A DNA stretch of 64,000 bases. It comes from Streptococcus sp. 'caviae'. GTDB taxonomy: Bacteria; Bacillota; Bacilli; Lactobacillales; Streptococcaceae. Made by a program: the position numbers and the translations under genes. Shown here piece after piece: positions 34,076 to 42,671 of this stretch. Location of the stretch: positions 310,001 to 374,000 of the forward strand of contig NZ_MOWR01000001.1 in the NCBI RefSeq assembly GCF_001937065.1, written 5' to 3'. The first letter of the stretch is position 1. Each line of letters opens with the position of its first letter. Under the pieces are notes generated by a model. It did no database searches. It was given only the letters and a program-made list of their open reading frames with translations, and was not told where the DNA came from.

Positions 34076-34358
34076 AGAGTCCTGCGACTCTTGGTCTTAA
34101 ATTCGTCGTAGACGTCTGAACTCTCTGCGCCATGCAGGCATTGAGAGTTCTAGTCGTCCTGACGAGGGTGCGTCAACGAAATCTCAGATTTCTGACTTAC
34201 CGCTTATTTTGCTGTGTGTCGCTTACGCCTTTGCGACACTATGTTTGGTTAGTCGATTTTACTAACCAAATATAGTTAGCGGGAGAGGCAGCCAATTCAC
34301 TGTGGTGATTGGCGTTTGTTATCAAGTGCAGAGCACTTAGATAACAATCCTCTGCCGT
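34076..34358 (+). other. Hairpin-rich stretch, candidate structured RNA or leader
   Basis: At least eight inverted repeats in 280 bases: AGAGT/ACTCT (34076-34091), GAACTCTC/GAGAGTTC (34118-34150), CGTC/GACG (34154-34163), AAATCT/AGATTT (34179-34191), GTGTCGC/GCGACAC (34216-34239), TTTGGTTAGT/ACTAACCAAA (34244-34270), GCCAAT/ATTGGC (34291-34313), TTGTTATC/GATAACAA (34316-34347). The last two are enclosed by CGGgAGAGG with CCTCTgCCG, a three-way junction. No coding frame fits. It ends ten bases before the ribosome binding site of the next gene. Confidence 0.55.
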
Positions 34359-34379
34359 ATCTTAAGTAAAGGAGAACAC

Positions 34380-34976
34380 ATGAAAAAATATGCACTGCCT
34401 TTGCTGCTCCTTCCTCTGCTTTTTGTGATCTTTGGCAGCAGCAGGGCAAAAAGCGAAACACGTTTACTAAAAACAGAGCCGCGGCTGCAGAAAAAATTTG
34501 ATGCAGACACTGTCAAAATGCCTGAACAGAAGTTTAACCGCAGCAAACTAAATACCTACAGCGAAATATACAGCTATCTGAAATCAACATTTGGCAAGCC
34601 AATCAAAAGCGAAAATACTCAAACCGGTGATGGTATTTTTTTAAAGGCTGATTATTTTAAAGATAAGATCAGCGGCAATCAGTACTTTGTGGCAAGCAAC
34701 ACCATTCCGGACTATTCTCAAAGTCAATTTGTTTATTACGGCATTATCGCTTATTCTCAAAAAGCCCTGGATATCGGGCTGAAAACAACAGACTACTATT
34801 ATCAAAAAAAGAAAATTTTGCTGAGCAGCCGCTACGATCCTTACATTATGGGTGATGTTGCTATTTCTTACCGTGAAATCCCAGTCACTAAAAAACAGAA
34901 AGCTTACGGCATTTCTATTTTCAATACGAAAGAATATAAAACATTCCAAGAAGCTGTTTTAAGCAAAACGGAATAG
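34380..34976 (+). CDS. Secreted protein of unknown function
   Basis: A 198-residue protein with a signal peptide (MKKYALPLLLLPLLFVIFGS) and a probable cleavage near SRAKS. The rest is a soluble mixed domain rich in Tyr/Lys (YSEIYSYLKSTFGKPIKSEN, ADYFKDKISGNQYFVAS). RBS AAAGGAG. The next exported protein starts 11 bases after its stop, so they form one operon. I do not recognise the family; the pattern of export plus small domain is like streptococcal DUF lipoproteins but there is no lipobox cysteine. Confidence 0.65.
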   Translation: MKKYALPLLLLPLLFVIFGSSRAKSETRLLKTEPRLQKKFDADTVKMPEQKFNRSKLNTYSEIYSYLKSTFGKPIKSENTQTGDGIFLKADYFKDKISGNQYFVASNTIPDYSQSQFVYYGIIAYSQKALDIGLKTTDYYYQKKKILLSSRYDPYIMGDVAISYREIPVTKKQKAYGISIFNTKEYKTFQEAVLSKTE

Positions 34977-34986
34977 AAAGAAGACG

Positions 34987-35643
34987 ATGAAATCAATTAA
35001 AAATGTTAGCAAAGTTCTTATCATTTGCAGCCTTGCCGCCTTTGCCGTTGTTTTCCTGCTGCTGTTTCAAACAGAGCAGGCAGCTGCCCGGCAAAATTTT
35101 GAGCAGATAAACTGCCAGCCGGTTTTTCATAATAGGAAGGAATTCCGCAGCCAATTGCTAAAAGAAGAGCACGGTCATCAGCATGACCATCACGAACCGC
35201 AAACAGAAAAGCAGACTGTTTGGAATCTGCAGAAAGCAGACCGTTTAAGACAGAAGATGATGGTTTACCGACCGTCAAATCAGGGGCGTTTCAGAGAATA
35301 CTGGGTGGGAACATCCCTTAAATGGAAAGGCGTCAGCCTGCCCAACCAGGTTATCAGCAATGTCAAAAATAAGCAGACATTTCATGTCAGCATTGACGGG
35401 AAGGACCGCCAGCTGCAGTATTCAAAAACCGGCGAGCAGGCCGGCTGGAATGTTGTTGCCGTTTTTTCCAATCAAAACGATGCAAAGGCCAGTAAAAAAC
35501 ACACTTACTTTTTTATCATAAACGATAGGAAAGAAGCGCTAATTATTGAGCCTGTCTCGCTTAACCGTAAGCATATAGCATTTACAAGCAAGGTCAGCCG
35601 CCAGCTGCTTTCTGTTTTTACCAGCATTCTTGCTGAACACTAA
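34987..35643 (+). CDS. Membrane-anchored or secreted protein with DUF4767-like domain
   Basis: A 218-residue protein. Residues 10-28 are an N-terminal hydrophobic segment (signal or anchor). A histidine-rich stretch EEHGHQHDHHEPQ (about 59-71) may bind metal. The C-terminal 140 residues start VWNLQKADRLRQKMM and include GWNVVAVFSNQND and HTYFFIINDRKEALII, resembling the DUF4767 domain found in lipoproteins of Lactobacillales. Function unknown. It pairs with the preceding secreted protein. Confidence 0.6.
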   Translation: MKSIKNVSKVLIICSLAAFAVVFLLLFQTEQAAARQNFEQINCQPVFHNRKEFRSQLLKEEHGHQHDHHEPQTEKQTVWNLQKADRLRQKMMVYRPSNQGRFREYWVGTSLKWKGVSLPNQVISNVKNKQTFHVSIDGKDRQLQYSKTGEQAGWNVVAVFSNQNDAKASKKHTYFFIINDRKEALIIEPVSLNRKHIAFTSKVSRQLLSVFTSILAEH

Positions 35644-35758
35644 AGCAAAAGAAAAGCTCTGCCGGACTGCCTTTACAGGCCTTTAATGCTGGAGAAAGTC
35701 ATGGGCAGTCGTCAAATCGGTTTTCCTCATTTGCTATCGGCAAATTCAGGCAGAAAGC

Positions 35759-35773
35759 GGGGCAAACAGCCCC
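35759..35773 (-). terminator. Hairpin after the LacI-family gene
   Basis: GGGGC-TGTTT-GCCCC on the minus strand, 16 bases past the stop codon; only a short T-run (GCTTTC). Confidence 0.4.
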
Positions 35774-35788
35774 ATCATTTGAGGCTGC

Positions 35789-36781
35789 TCAGCTGCTTTC
35801 TCGCTCCACCAATACAGAACTGTACACCAAGTGTCTGGCACTTGGTTTTCTCGTTTTTGAACCAATGTCTTCAAGGTTCATCACAGCGGCTTTTTCTCCC
35901 AGCTCTTTAGCCGGAATTTCCATGGCTGTCATTGACGTCTCCAGCATAGCTCCGATCGCCTGACCGGTTAAGCTGATAAGCCTGACTTGGTCGGGTACTC
36001 TGATAGACTTTTCTTTCAAGGCTCTCAGGGCTCCAATTCCTTGCGTATCAACCGCCGCCACAATAGCATCTAATGCGGGATTGCGTCTTAATAGTTCCAT
36101 GGTGCAGTCATAACCGTAAGCCATTGTATTAACAGGATTGTCAAATTCAGCAGTCGTCTCACTCAGTCCCAATTCTGTCAAAGCCTTTTGATAGCCCTGA
36201 TACCGCTCTTTATAAGGCGCTAATTTCATACTGCCATTGATTAAGCCGATATTTTCGCAGCCCTTAGCTGCAAAATATTTGGTTGCCTCGTAGGCACTGG
36301 TTTTATAGCCCACAGTAACGCTGCTGATTTCAGGATCCTGCTTGCGAATAATCTGTGTCACCGCAAGACCGCTGACCTGAATATCTCTCAGCAGCTTTTT
36401 ATTGCTCCCTGTACCGGCAATGATAATCCCATCAACAAAACCATTTCTCAGGCGGTTCAGATATTCTTTTTCAATAGCAGGATCATCCCCGGTATTGCAA
36501 ATGAGGGTGGCATAGCCCGCCTTTGTTGCCTCTTCTTCTATTCCTTGGGTAATCTCAGCAAAGGTTGTCATATGCAGATGTGGAATTACAACACCGATAG
36601 TATGGCGTTTGCCTTCTCTGAGGCCCTTGGCCAGCACATTGGGCTGGTAACTCAGCTCTTTAACTGCTTCCATGATTCGCGCCTTTGTTTCAGGATGGAC
36701 ATAGGCTGAATTGTTAAGAGCTCTGGAAACCGTACTGACATCAACACAGGCCAGCTTTGCTACATCTTTTAACGTTACCAT
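35789..36781 (-). CDS. LacI-family transcriptional regulator of the aldolase/NRAMP-like operon
   Basis: A 330-residue repressor: helix-turn-helix MVTLKDVAKLACVDVSTVSR at the N-terminus, hinge YQPNVLAKGLREG, then a periplasmic-binding-type effector domain (TIGVVIPHLHMTT, NGFVDGIIIAGTG). It is divergent from the DapA-family gene and most likely binds the palindrome at 36985-36996. ATG 36781 follows GAAAGGAAA; seventy upstream codons are open but include the promoter region. The effector is unknown. Confidence 0.85.
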   Translation of the reverse strand: MVTLKDVAKLACVDVSTVSRALNNSAYVHPETKARIMEAVKELSYQPNVLAKGLREGKRHTIGVVIPHLHMTTFAEITQGIEEEATKAGYATLICNTGDDPAIEKEYLNRLRNGFVDGIIIAGTGSNKKLLRDIQVSGLAVTQIIRKQDPEISSVTVGYKTSAYEATKYFAAKGCENIGLINGSMKLAPYKERYQGYQKALTELGLSETTAEFDNPVNTMAYGYDCTMELLRRNPALDAIVAAVDTQGIGALRALKEKSIRVPDQVRLISLTGQAIGAMLETSMTAMEIPAKELGEKAAVMNLEDIGSKTRKPSARHLVYSSVLVERESS

Positions 36782-36944
36782 CTGCTGTTTCCTTTCTGCA
36801 AACGATTGTATTTTTACTCTTATTATAAGCCTGAAAGATGGAAAACGCAAGCCGCTTCCTATTTTTAAATTCCTGATAACCATTCCAATAACGATTATAA
36901 ACAAAGCCATTTTATACAATTTTTTGCAGAAATAGCTCATAATA

Positions 36945-36996
36945 TTGACAGCGTTTTCAGTCAAGAATATAATGTGTTTTGTAAACAAACGTTTGT
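36945..36996 (+). promoter_or_regulatory. Consensus promoter with LacI-type operator
   Basis: TTGACA (36945-36950), 17 bases, TATAAT (36968-36973): perfect consensus. The palindrome ACAAACGTTTGT (36985-36996) covers about +5 to +16, so a bound LacI-family repressor would block this strong promoter. Confidence 0.8.
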
Positions 36997-37026
36997 ACAA
37001 AAATCATTTTTAAAGGAGTATTTCTC

Positions 37027-37998
37027 ATGACTAAAGTTAAAAACTTCAAAACAATCTTCCCTGCTGTTTCTGTTCCGCTCAACGACGATTACTCTATTAA
37101 TGAACCAGAATTTCGCTCTTACCTTCGCTGGATCAAAACTTTTTACGGCAAGGGAATGGATGGCCTAGTCTGTAACGGCCACACCGGTGAAATTACCGGA
37201 CTGACCCGTGAAGAACGCAAGCGTGTCGTTGAAATCTGTGCAGAAGAGTGCGGTGATGTCATGACAATCGTTTCAGGTATTAACTGTGAAAATACAGCTG
37301 AAAGCATTGAAATGGCCAGCGAAGCCAAAGAAGCCGGCGCTGATGCTATCCTTTTGATGCCGCCGCACATGTGGCTGCGCTTCGGTATGCACCCTGATGC
37401 ACCGTTCGAATATGTTAAAGATGTTGCCGAAGGTGCGGACATTGATATTGTTATCCACCTTTACCCCGCAACCAGCAAGGCCTTCTATCCTGTCGAAACC
37501 CTGATTAAGATGTGCAAGGAAATTGATCACGTCAAATGTATCAAGATGGGAACGCGCGTAACGTCCATCTATGAACATGATGTCCGCCTGCTGCGTCAGG
37601 AATGTCCTGATATTTCCCTCATTACCTGTCACGACGAAACGCTCTGTGTCAGCTGGTTCCCAGGCATGGATGGTGCCCTTATTGGATTTGCAGGATGCGT
37701 TCCGGAAATCATCTGCCCGGCACGGGAAGTCTTCGCAAATCCTGACAAGCATACATTGAAGGAAGCACAAGATTGGTCAGACCGTATCTTCCATATTTCA
37801 CAAGCAATTTACGGCGGCGGACAGCCTTCCGGCGAAGCCCATGCCCGTTTGAAAGAAGCACTGGTACAGCGCGGTATCTTCAGCTCAGGATTAATGAGAA
37901 AACCTGTACTGCCGCTCAATCAAGAAGAAAAAGACTGGATCGCGCTCGGTTTGAAACGCAGCGACCTGCCTGCTGTTGATATGACTCCATTCAAATAA
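37027..37998 (+). CDS. DapA/NAL-family class I aldolase, unknown substrate
   Basis: A 323-residue TIM barrel. GHTGE (51-55) takes the place of the GTTGE motif, Tyr146 (IHLYPATS) and the Schiff-base lysine Lys173 (KCIKMGT) are present. The sequence diverges from DHDPS, sialic acid lyase and the other DapA-family protein at 3047-3958, and has a C-terminal extension of about 25 residues. It is under the LacI operator and is followed by a NRAMP-like permease. It probably cleaves or dehydrates a 2-oxo acid to a product such as pyruvate or oxaloacetate; the substrate cannot be told from sequence. Confidence 0.75.
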   Translation: MTKVKNFKTIFPAVSVPLNDDYSINEPEFRSYLRWIKTFYGKGMDGLVCNGHTGEITGLTREERKRVVEICAEECGDVMTIVSGINCENTAESIEMASEAKEAGADAILLMPPHMWLRFGMHPDAPFEYVKDVAEGADIDIVIHLYPATSKAFYPVETLIKMCKEIDHVKCIKMGTRVTSIYEHDVRLLRQECPDISLITCHDETLCVSWFPGMDGALIGFAGCVPEIICPAREVFANPDKHTLKEAQDWSDRIFHISQAIYGGGQPSGEAHARLKEALVQRGIFSSGLMRKPVLPLNQEEKDWIALGLKRSDLPAVDMTPFK

Positions 37999-38024
37999 TT
38001 GTATCTACAGAAATGGAGTCGCTT

Positions 38025-39305
38025 ATGACTGATAAAGATAATCAAAATACTGACTTGTCATCTGTTAAAAAGCTCGGTTTTCGGGAAATTTTAAAACGAA
38101 TCGGTCCCGGTTTGATTTTAACAGGTGTTGTTATCGGTCCTGGAAATATCACGGCGTCTGCCATGATGGGAGCAAACTATGGTTATCGGCTGATCTGGCT
38201 GGTAATCCCCATCATTTTTATGGGAGTTACCTTCATGCTGACGTCTTACCGGATTTCCATGTTAACCGGCATGCCTATCCTACACGCCATCAGGCATTAT
38301 TACGGCGGAATTGCTTCGGGCTTTGTCGGCTGTGCCCTCTTTTTATCCTGTCTCTTCTTTACCTTGGGAAATATTAGCGGTACCGGCGCTGGGATGAATT
38401 TGATTTTTGGTATCAACTGGAAATTAGGTGCGCTCATCATGCTTGCTGTGCTGATGTACTGTTATTTTTCTAAGGGCGTTTACTCGAAGGTTGAAAAAGG
38501 TATTTTAATCTGTATCATTGGCATGATTCTTGCTTTTTATGCCACTCTGATTGCTTCCGGCGGACCCGATTGGGGTGCCCTTGGCAAGGGACTGGTTCTG
38601 TGGAAGGTGCCCAAGGGCAGCCTGAGCACAGCACTGGCTTATATCAGTACCAATGCTGCGGTTACAGCCGGTATCTACGGGACCTATCTGGGAGTTGAGA
38701 AAAAATGGAAAAAAGAAGATCTGTTTAACGGTGCCATGTTCTGGGATGCTATAGCGCATGTCATTACCGTTGTCTTGATTTCAGGAGCCATTATTCTGGT
38801 GGGAGCCATCGTCTTGCATCCCCAGCATATTGCTATTCAAAACCCATCACAATTAGCCGACCTGCTTGTGCCATTTTTGGGCAAGGCTGCTAAATTTGTC
38901 ATGGGAGTTGCCCTGCTGGGTGCAGGGTTCTCATCGCTTCTCGGCAACACGCAGCGCGGTATGGTTCTTCTGGGAGCAGGATTTGACAAAGATGTTGCCC
39001 TTGAATCGAAATTTATTCGCTGGGGCTGTCTTATCTGTCTTGTATTTGCCTGCATCGTCTGCTTTTCTTACAATGGTTCTCCTACCCAATTGATTTTTAT
39101 TGCAAATGTAGCAACTGCTATCGCAACACCTGTCGCCGGGCTCTTTGTTATGCTGATTCTGTGGAAGCCGGAAATTCATAAGGGCTATAAAATCCCCAGA
39201 ATTTTACAAATCTCCATGACTATTAGCTATATTTTCGTTCTGGCAATGACTGTCTCTGCTCTGGGCGTTTATATACCGCAATTGATTGAGTCTTTAGGAG
39301 GCTAA
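38025..39305 (+). CDS. NRAMP-related membrane transporter lacking metal-site motifs
   Basis: A 426-residue protein with eleven or so hydrophobic segments. The first (GPGLILTGVVIGPGNITASA) aligns with NRAMP helix 1, but the metal-binding DPGN is GPGN. In the helix 6 region (AAVTAGIYGTYLG) the usual MPH metal ligands are absent. It is therefore probably not a Mn/Fe importer and may carry an organic substrate for the aldolase encoded just upstream. ATG 38025 follows ATGGAG; an ATG four codons earlier overlaps that site. Confidence 0.72.
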   Translation: MTDKDNQNTDLSSVKKLGFREILKRIGPGLILTGVVIGPGNITASAMMGANYGYRLIWLVIPIIFMGVTFMLTSYRISMLTGMPILHAIRHYYGGIASGFVGCALFLSCLFFTLGNISGTGAGMNLIFGINWKLGALIMLAVLMYCYFSKGVYSKVEKGILICIIGMILAFYATLIASGGPDWGALGKGLVLWKVPKGSLSTALAYISTNAAVTAGIYGTYLGVEKKWKKEDLFNGAMFWDAIAHVITVVLISGAIILVGAIVLHPQHIAIQNPSQLADLLVPFLGKAAKFVMGVALLGAGFSSLLGNTQRGMVLLGAGFDKDVALESKFIRWGCLICLVFACIVCFSYNGSPTQLIFIANVATAIATPVAGLFVMLILWKPEIHKGYKIPRILQISMTISYIFVLAMTVSALGVYIPQLIESLGG

Positions 39306-39312
39306 AACCGTA

Positions 39313-39382
39313 AAAAAGCCGCTTGTGCTTTTAAGCATCTTAGAGCTGTATGCTCTTTATGTTTATCAGCCGGCGGCTTTTT
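39313..39382 (+). terminator. Terminator between the NRAMP-like gene and oadA
   Basis: AAAAAGCCGC (39313-39322) pairs with GCGGCTTTTT (39373-39382) around a loop with a second small stem; a T-rich tail follows. It suggests that the oad genes use their own promoter (TATAAT near 39401). Confidence 0.7.
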
Positions 39383-39448
39383 CCTTTTACAAAGAATATA
39401 GTATAATAAAGATAACTATTTTTTAAATCACTAGATAAGGAGTATATC

Positions 39449-40843
39449 ATGGAAAATGTCAGAAAAATCGGCATTACCGATACTGTTCTGCGGGACGCCC
39501 ATCAATCCTTGATGGCTACCAGAATGCCTCTGGCTGATATGGAACCGATCATCCCTTTGCTGGATCAAGTCGGCTATGCCTCGCTTGAGTGCTGGGGCGG
39601 AGCAACCTTTGACGCCTGCATTCGCTTTTTAAATGAAGATCCTTGGGAACGCCTGCGCACCATCAAAAGACTGGCTCCCAACACCCCTTTGCAGATGCTG
39701 CTGCGCGGGCAGAACTTATTGGGCTACCGCCACTATGCCGATGATGTTGTTGAAAAATTTATTAGGCTTTCTGCTGAAAACGGGATTGATATCTTTCGGA
39801 TTTTCGATGCCTTAAATGATGTCAGAAATTTAAAAACGGCTCTTCAGGCTGTTAAAAAGACCGGAAAAGAGGCTCAGCTAACCATCTGTTATACCATCAG
39901 TGATGTCCATACCGTTCCTTATTATGTTTCACTTGCTCAAAAGATGCAGGATATGGGAGCAGATTCCCTGTGTATCAAAGACATGGCCGGTATTTTAACG
40001 CCGGCAAAAGGGAAAGAGCTGGTTTCTGCTCTGACTGAAGTCATCAGCATTCCGATTGTCGTTCATACGCACTGTACCAGCGGTATTGCTCCTTTGACTT
40101 ATCAGGCTGTCTTAGAAGCTGGGGCCGATCGTATTGACACGGCTATCTCGCCTTTTAGTGAAGGAACCAGCCAACCGGCTACGGAGTCTATGGCTATTGT
40201 TCTTGAAGAATTAGGATATGACCACGGCCTGAACATGGACCTGCTTAAAGAAGCTGCCGATTATTTCAGACCTTTAAAAGACCGTTATCTCAAGGAAGGG
40301 CTCTTAGACCCGAAAATGCTGACGCCTGATCCGCGCTCGCTCATTTATCAGGTGCCGGGCGGCATGCTGTCAAACATGTATTCCCAATTAAAGCAGGCTG
40401 GTGCCATTGACAAATACGAAGAGGTTCTAAAAGAAATTCCCCGTGTCCGCAGGAATCTTGGCTATCCGCCGCTGGTAACGCCGCTCAGTCAGATGGTGGG
40501 AACACAGGCAACGATGAATGTTGTAGCCGGAAGCGCCTATAAAATGGTGCCCAGCGAAATCAAGGCCTATCTTATGGGCCAATACGGCCGCTCCCCTGTG
40601 CCTATAGATGAAGATTTCCGCACTCAGCTGATTGAGGATGAAGAGGTGATTACCGACCGCCCGGCTGATCACTTGGATCCTGAATTTGACAGCTTGGCTA
40701 AGAAGGTGTCAGGCCTTGCACAATCCGATGAAGATGTCCTGATTTACGCCCTCTTTCCCAAGGTTGGAAAAGACTTTTTGACACAGAAGTACCGGCCGGC
40801 AGAACCCCAAACAGACCTTATCAAGGTGTCAGGAAGATTTTAA
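39449..40843 (+). CDS. oadA: Oxaloacetate decarboxylase alpha chain
   Basis: A 464-residue carboxyltransferase. It has the HMGL-like domain with ITDTVLRDAHQSL (metal/substrate site), the lysine-bearing SLCIKDMAG, and the metal ligands HTHCTSG; then the PYC/OADA conserved domain. It transfers carboxyl from oxaloacetate to biotin, giving pyruvate. Unlike many alpha chains it has no fused biotin domain; that is the separate gene at 41161. AAGGAGTATATC precedes the ATG. The usual streptococcal partner, the citrate lyase cluster, is not here. Confidence 0.9.
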   Translation: MENVRKIGITDTVLRDAHQSLMATRMPLADMEPIIPLLDQVGYASLECWGGATFDACIRFLNEDPWERLRTIKRLAPNTPLQMLLRGQNLLGYRHYADDVVEKFIRLSAENGIDIFRIFDALNDVRNLKTALQAVKKTGKEAQLTICYTISDVHTVPYYVSLAQKMQDMGADSLCIKDMAGILTPAKGKELVSALTEVISIPIVVHTHCTSGIAPLTYQAVLEAGADRIDTAISPFSEGTSQPATESMAIVLEELGYDHGLNMDLLKEAADYFRPLKDRYLKEGLLDPKMLTPDPRSLIYQVPGGMLSNMYSQLKQAGAIDKYEEVLKEIPRVRRNLGYPPLVTPLSQMVGTQATMNVVAGSAYKMVPSEIKAYLMGQYGRSPVPIDEDFRTQLIEDEEVITDRPADHLDPEFDSLAKKVSGLAQSDEDVLIYALFPKVGKDFLTQKYRPAEPQTDLIKVSGRF

Positions 40844-40861
40844 AAGGAAGGAAATATCATT

Positions 40862-41164
40862 ATGACATTAACCGATATGTTTATTATAACCTTGGCATCG
40901 ATGGGGTTGGTTTTTCTTATTCTGACCGGTTTGATGTATGTTATCCAGCTGACGGCTGTTCTGGTCAATGCTTCTGACAAAAGGGCAGAACCTGCGGCCT
41001 TATCAGTACCGGCGCAAGCAGCCAGACCGCTGACAGGTCAGGAGCTAGTTGACAAAGACAAGCATGCAAAGATAGCTGTTATTACAGCGCTAGCCATTGC
41101 CAGCAAAGAAGAAAATAAACAGTTTAAAATCGAAAAAGTTGAAAAAGTAGGGAGTCAAAAATGA
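40862..41164 (+). CDS. oadG: Oxaloacetate decarboxylase gamma-type subunit (OadG family)
   Basis: A 100-residue protein with one N-terminal membrane helix (IITLASMGLVFLILTGLMYV) and a charged soluble tail ending in KIAVITALAIASKEE, the OadG pattern. It joins alpha to the membrane beta chain. Its TGA overlaps the next ATG (ATGA). Confidence 0.75.
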   Translation: MTLTDMFIITLASMGLVFLILTGLMYVIQLTAVLVNASDKRAEPAALSVPAQAARPLTGQELVDKDKHAKIAVITALAIASKEENKQFKIEKVEKVGSQK

Positions 41165-41508
41165 AAACATATGAAGTAAACGTTAATGGCGATATCTATA
41201 TTGTCAGCCTGAGAGAACTTGATGCGGCAGAGGCATCTGCTCCTTTGAAACAAACAGCGGCACCGACACCGGCACCGGCGGCTGCCGACAGTTCAGACGG
41301 CTACGCTATTCAGGCACCGATGGCAGGAAAAATTCTGCAAATCCATAAGGCTGTCGGAGATACCGTCAAAGCCGGAGATATGCTGTTCACCTTAGAAGCT
41401 ATGAAAATGGAAACACCTATTCAGGCGCCAAGAGACGGGGTTGTTGCTGCTATTGCTGTTTCAGCCAACCAAACCGTCAATACTGATGATCTGCTGATGA
41501 CCATCTAA
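41161..41508 (+). CDS. Biotin carboxyl carrier protein of the decarboxylase
   Basis: A 115-residue biotinyl protein. After a short N-terminal domain and an alanine/proline linker (about 25-45) comes the lipoyl/biotinyl fold with EAMKMET; Lys82 carries biotin. It shuttles CO2 from the alpha chain to the beta chain. Overlaps oadG by four bases. Confidence 0.9.
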   Translation: MKTYEVNVNGDIYIVSLRELDAAEASAPLKQTAAPTPAPAAADSSDGYAIQAPMAGKILQIHKAVGDTVKAGDMLFTLEAMKMETPIQAPRDGVVAAIAVSANQTVNTDDLLMTI

Positions 41509-41522
41509 CAAGGAGAATCGCT

Positions 41523-42650
41523 ATGCAAATCATTCATCAATTGTTAGAAACATCCGGCTTTTATAATTTAACCTATCAGAACATCATTATGATTATGATT
41601 GCCTGCATTTTCCTCTACTTGGGCATCAAAAAAGGCTATGAACCTTATCTGATGATTCCGATTTCCTTTGGAATGCTGCTGGTGAATCTGCCGCTAGCTA
41701 ATTTAATGGCCGGACCGACAAAAACGGAAGCCGGCGGGCTGCTCTACTATCTTTATCAGGGAACGCACCTGGGTATCTATCCGCCCTTAATTTTTCTCTG
41801 TCTGGGAGCATCAACAGACTTTGAACCCTTGCTGGCAAATCCCAAGACGATTTTGCTGGGAGGGGCTGCCCAGTTCGGTATTTTCGCGGCTTTCTTTCTG
41901 GCAGCCAGCTGGGGTATGTCTCCTCAGGAAGCAGCTTCTGTGGGAATTATCGGCGGTGCCGACGGTCCGACAGCGCTCTTTTTAACGTCGAAACTGGCGC
42001 CCCATCTGCTGTCCGCTATTGCTCTGGCAGCCTATTCTTATATGGCGCTTATCCCCATTATCCAGCCGCCTATCATAAAACTGCTGACAACCCAAAAAGA
42101 GCGCCGCATTGTTATGAAAGTCGGCAGAAAAGTCAGCCAGCGGGAAAAAATTATCTTCCCAATCGTGGTTACCATTTTTGTCAGCCTGCTGGTTCCCAGT
42201 GCAACGACCCTGATTAGCTGCCTCATGCTGGGCAACTTGGTCAAAGAATCCGGTGTTGTGCCAAACATTACTACCGTGCTGCAAAATGCTCTCATGTATG
42301 GTATTACTATTATTCTTGGCTTGACTGTCGGAGCAAAAGCTGACGGATCCTTGTTTTTGTCCGTCACAACTTTGAAAATCACGCTCCTCGGCCTCATTGC
42401 CTTTACAGTTGGTACCGCTTCAGGCGTGTTAATGGGCAAGCTCATGTGTTACCTGTCTAAGGGTAAAATCAATCCAATGATCGGTGCAGCCGGTGTATCA
42501 GCCGTGCCAATGGCTGCGCGTGTTGTCCATAAGGAAGGGCAAAAAGAAGATCCTGAAAACTTCCTGCTCATGCATGCCATGGGACCAAACGTTGCCGGCG
42601 TTATCGGCTCAGCTATTGCAGCTGGTATTTTACTGGCCTTCTTCTCATAA
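41523..42650 (+). CDS. oadB: Sodium-pumping oxaloacetate decarboxylase beta chain
   Basis: A 375-residue membrane protein of about eleven helices. The motif GIIGGADGPTALFLTSKLAP holds the functional aspartate of OadB, and GAAGVSAVPMAARVV near the C-terminus is also family-typical. It decarboxylates carboxybiotin and exports Na+. RBS AAGGAGAA. It ends the operon before a strong terminator. Confidence 0.92.
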   Translation: MQIIHQLLETSGFYNLTYQNIIMIMIACIFLYLGIKKGYEPYLMIPISFGMLLVNLPLANLMAGPTKTEAGGLLYYLYQGTHLGIYPPLIFLCLGASTDFEPLLANPKTILLGGAAQFGIFAAFFLAASWGMSPQEAASVGIIGGADGPTALFLTSKLAPHLLSAIALAAYSYMALIPIIQPPIIKLLTTQKERRIVMKVGRKVSQREKIIFPIVVTIFVSLLVPSATTLISCLMLGNLVKESGVVPNITTVLQNALMYGITIILGLTVGAKADGSLFLSVTTLKITLLGLIAFTVGTASGVLMGKLMCYLSKGKINPMIGAAGVSAVPMAARVVHKEGQKEDPENFLLMHAMGPNVAGVIGSAIAAGILLAFFS

Positions 42651-42671
42651 AATCATTTTGCTGACTATTAA

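Noticed and set aside
34076..34358. CRISPR array
   Set aside because: The repeats are all different inverted repeats; there is no recurring direct repeat with spacers.
37027..37998. Dihydrodipicolinate synthase (DapA) for lysine biosynthesis
   Set aside because: The Tyr/Lys pair is shared by the whole family; the LacI control and permease neighbour point to catabolism, and the sequence differs from true DapA.
38025..39305. Manganese importer MntH
   Set aside because: Both metal-binding motifs (DPGN and MPH) are absent.
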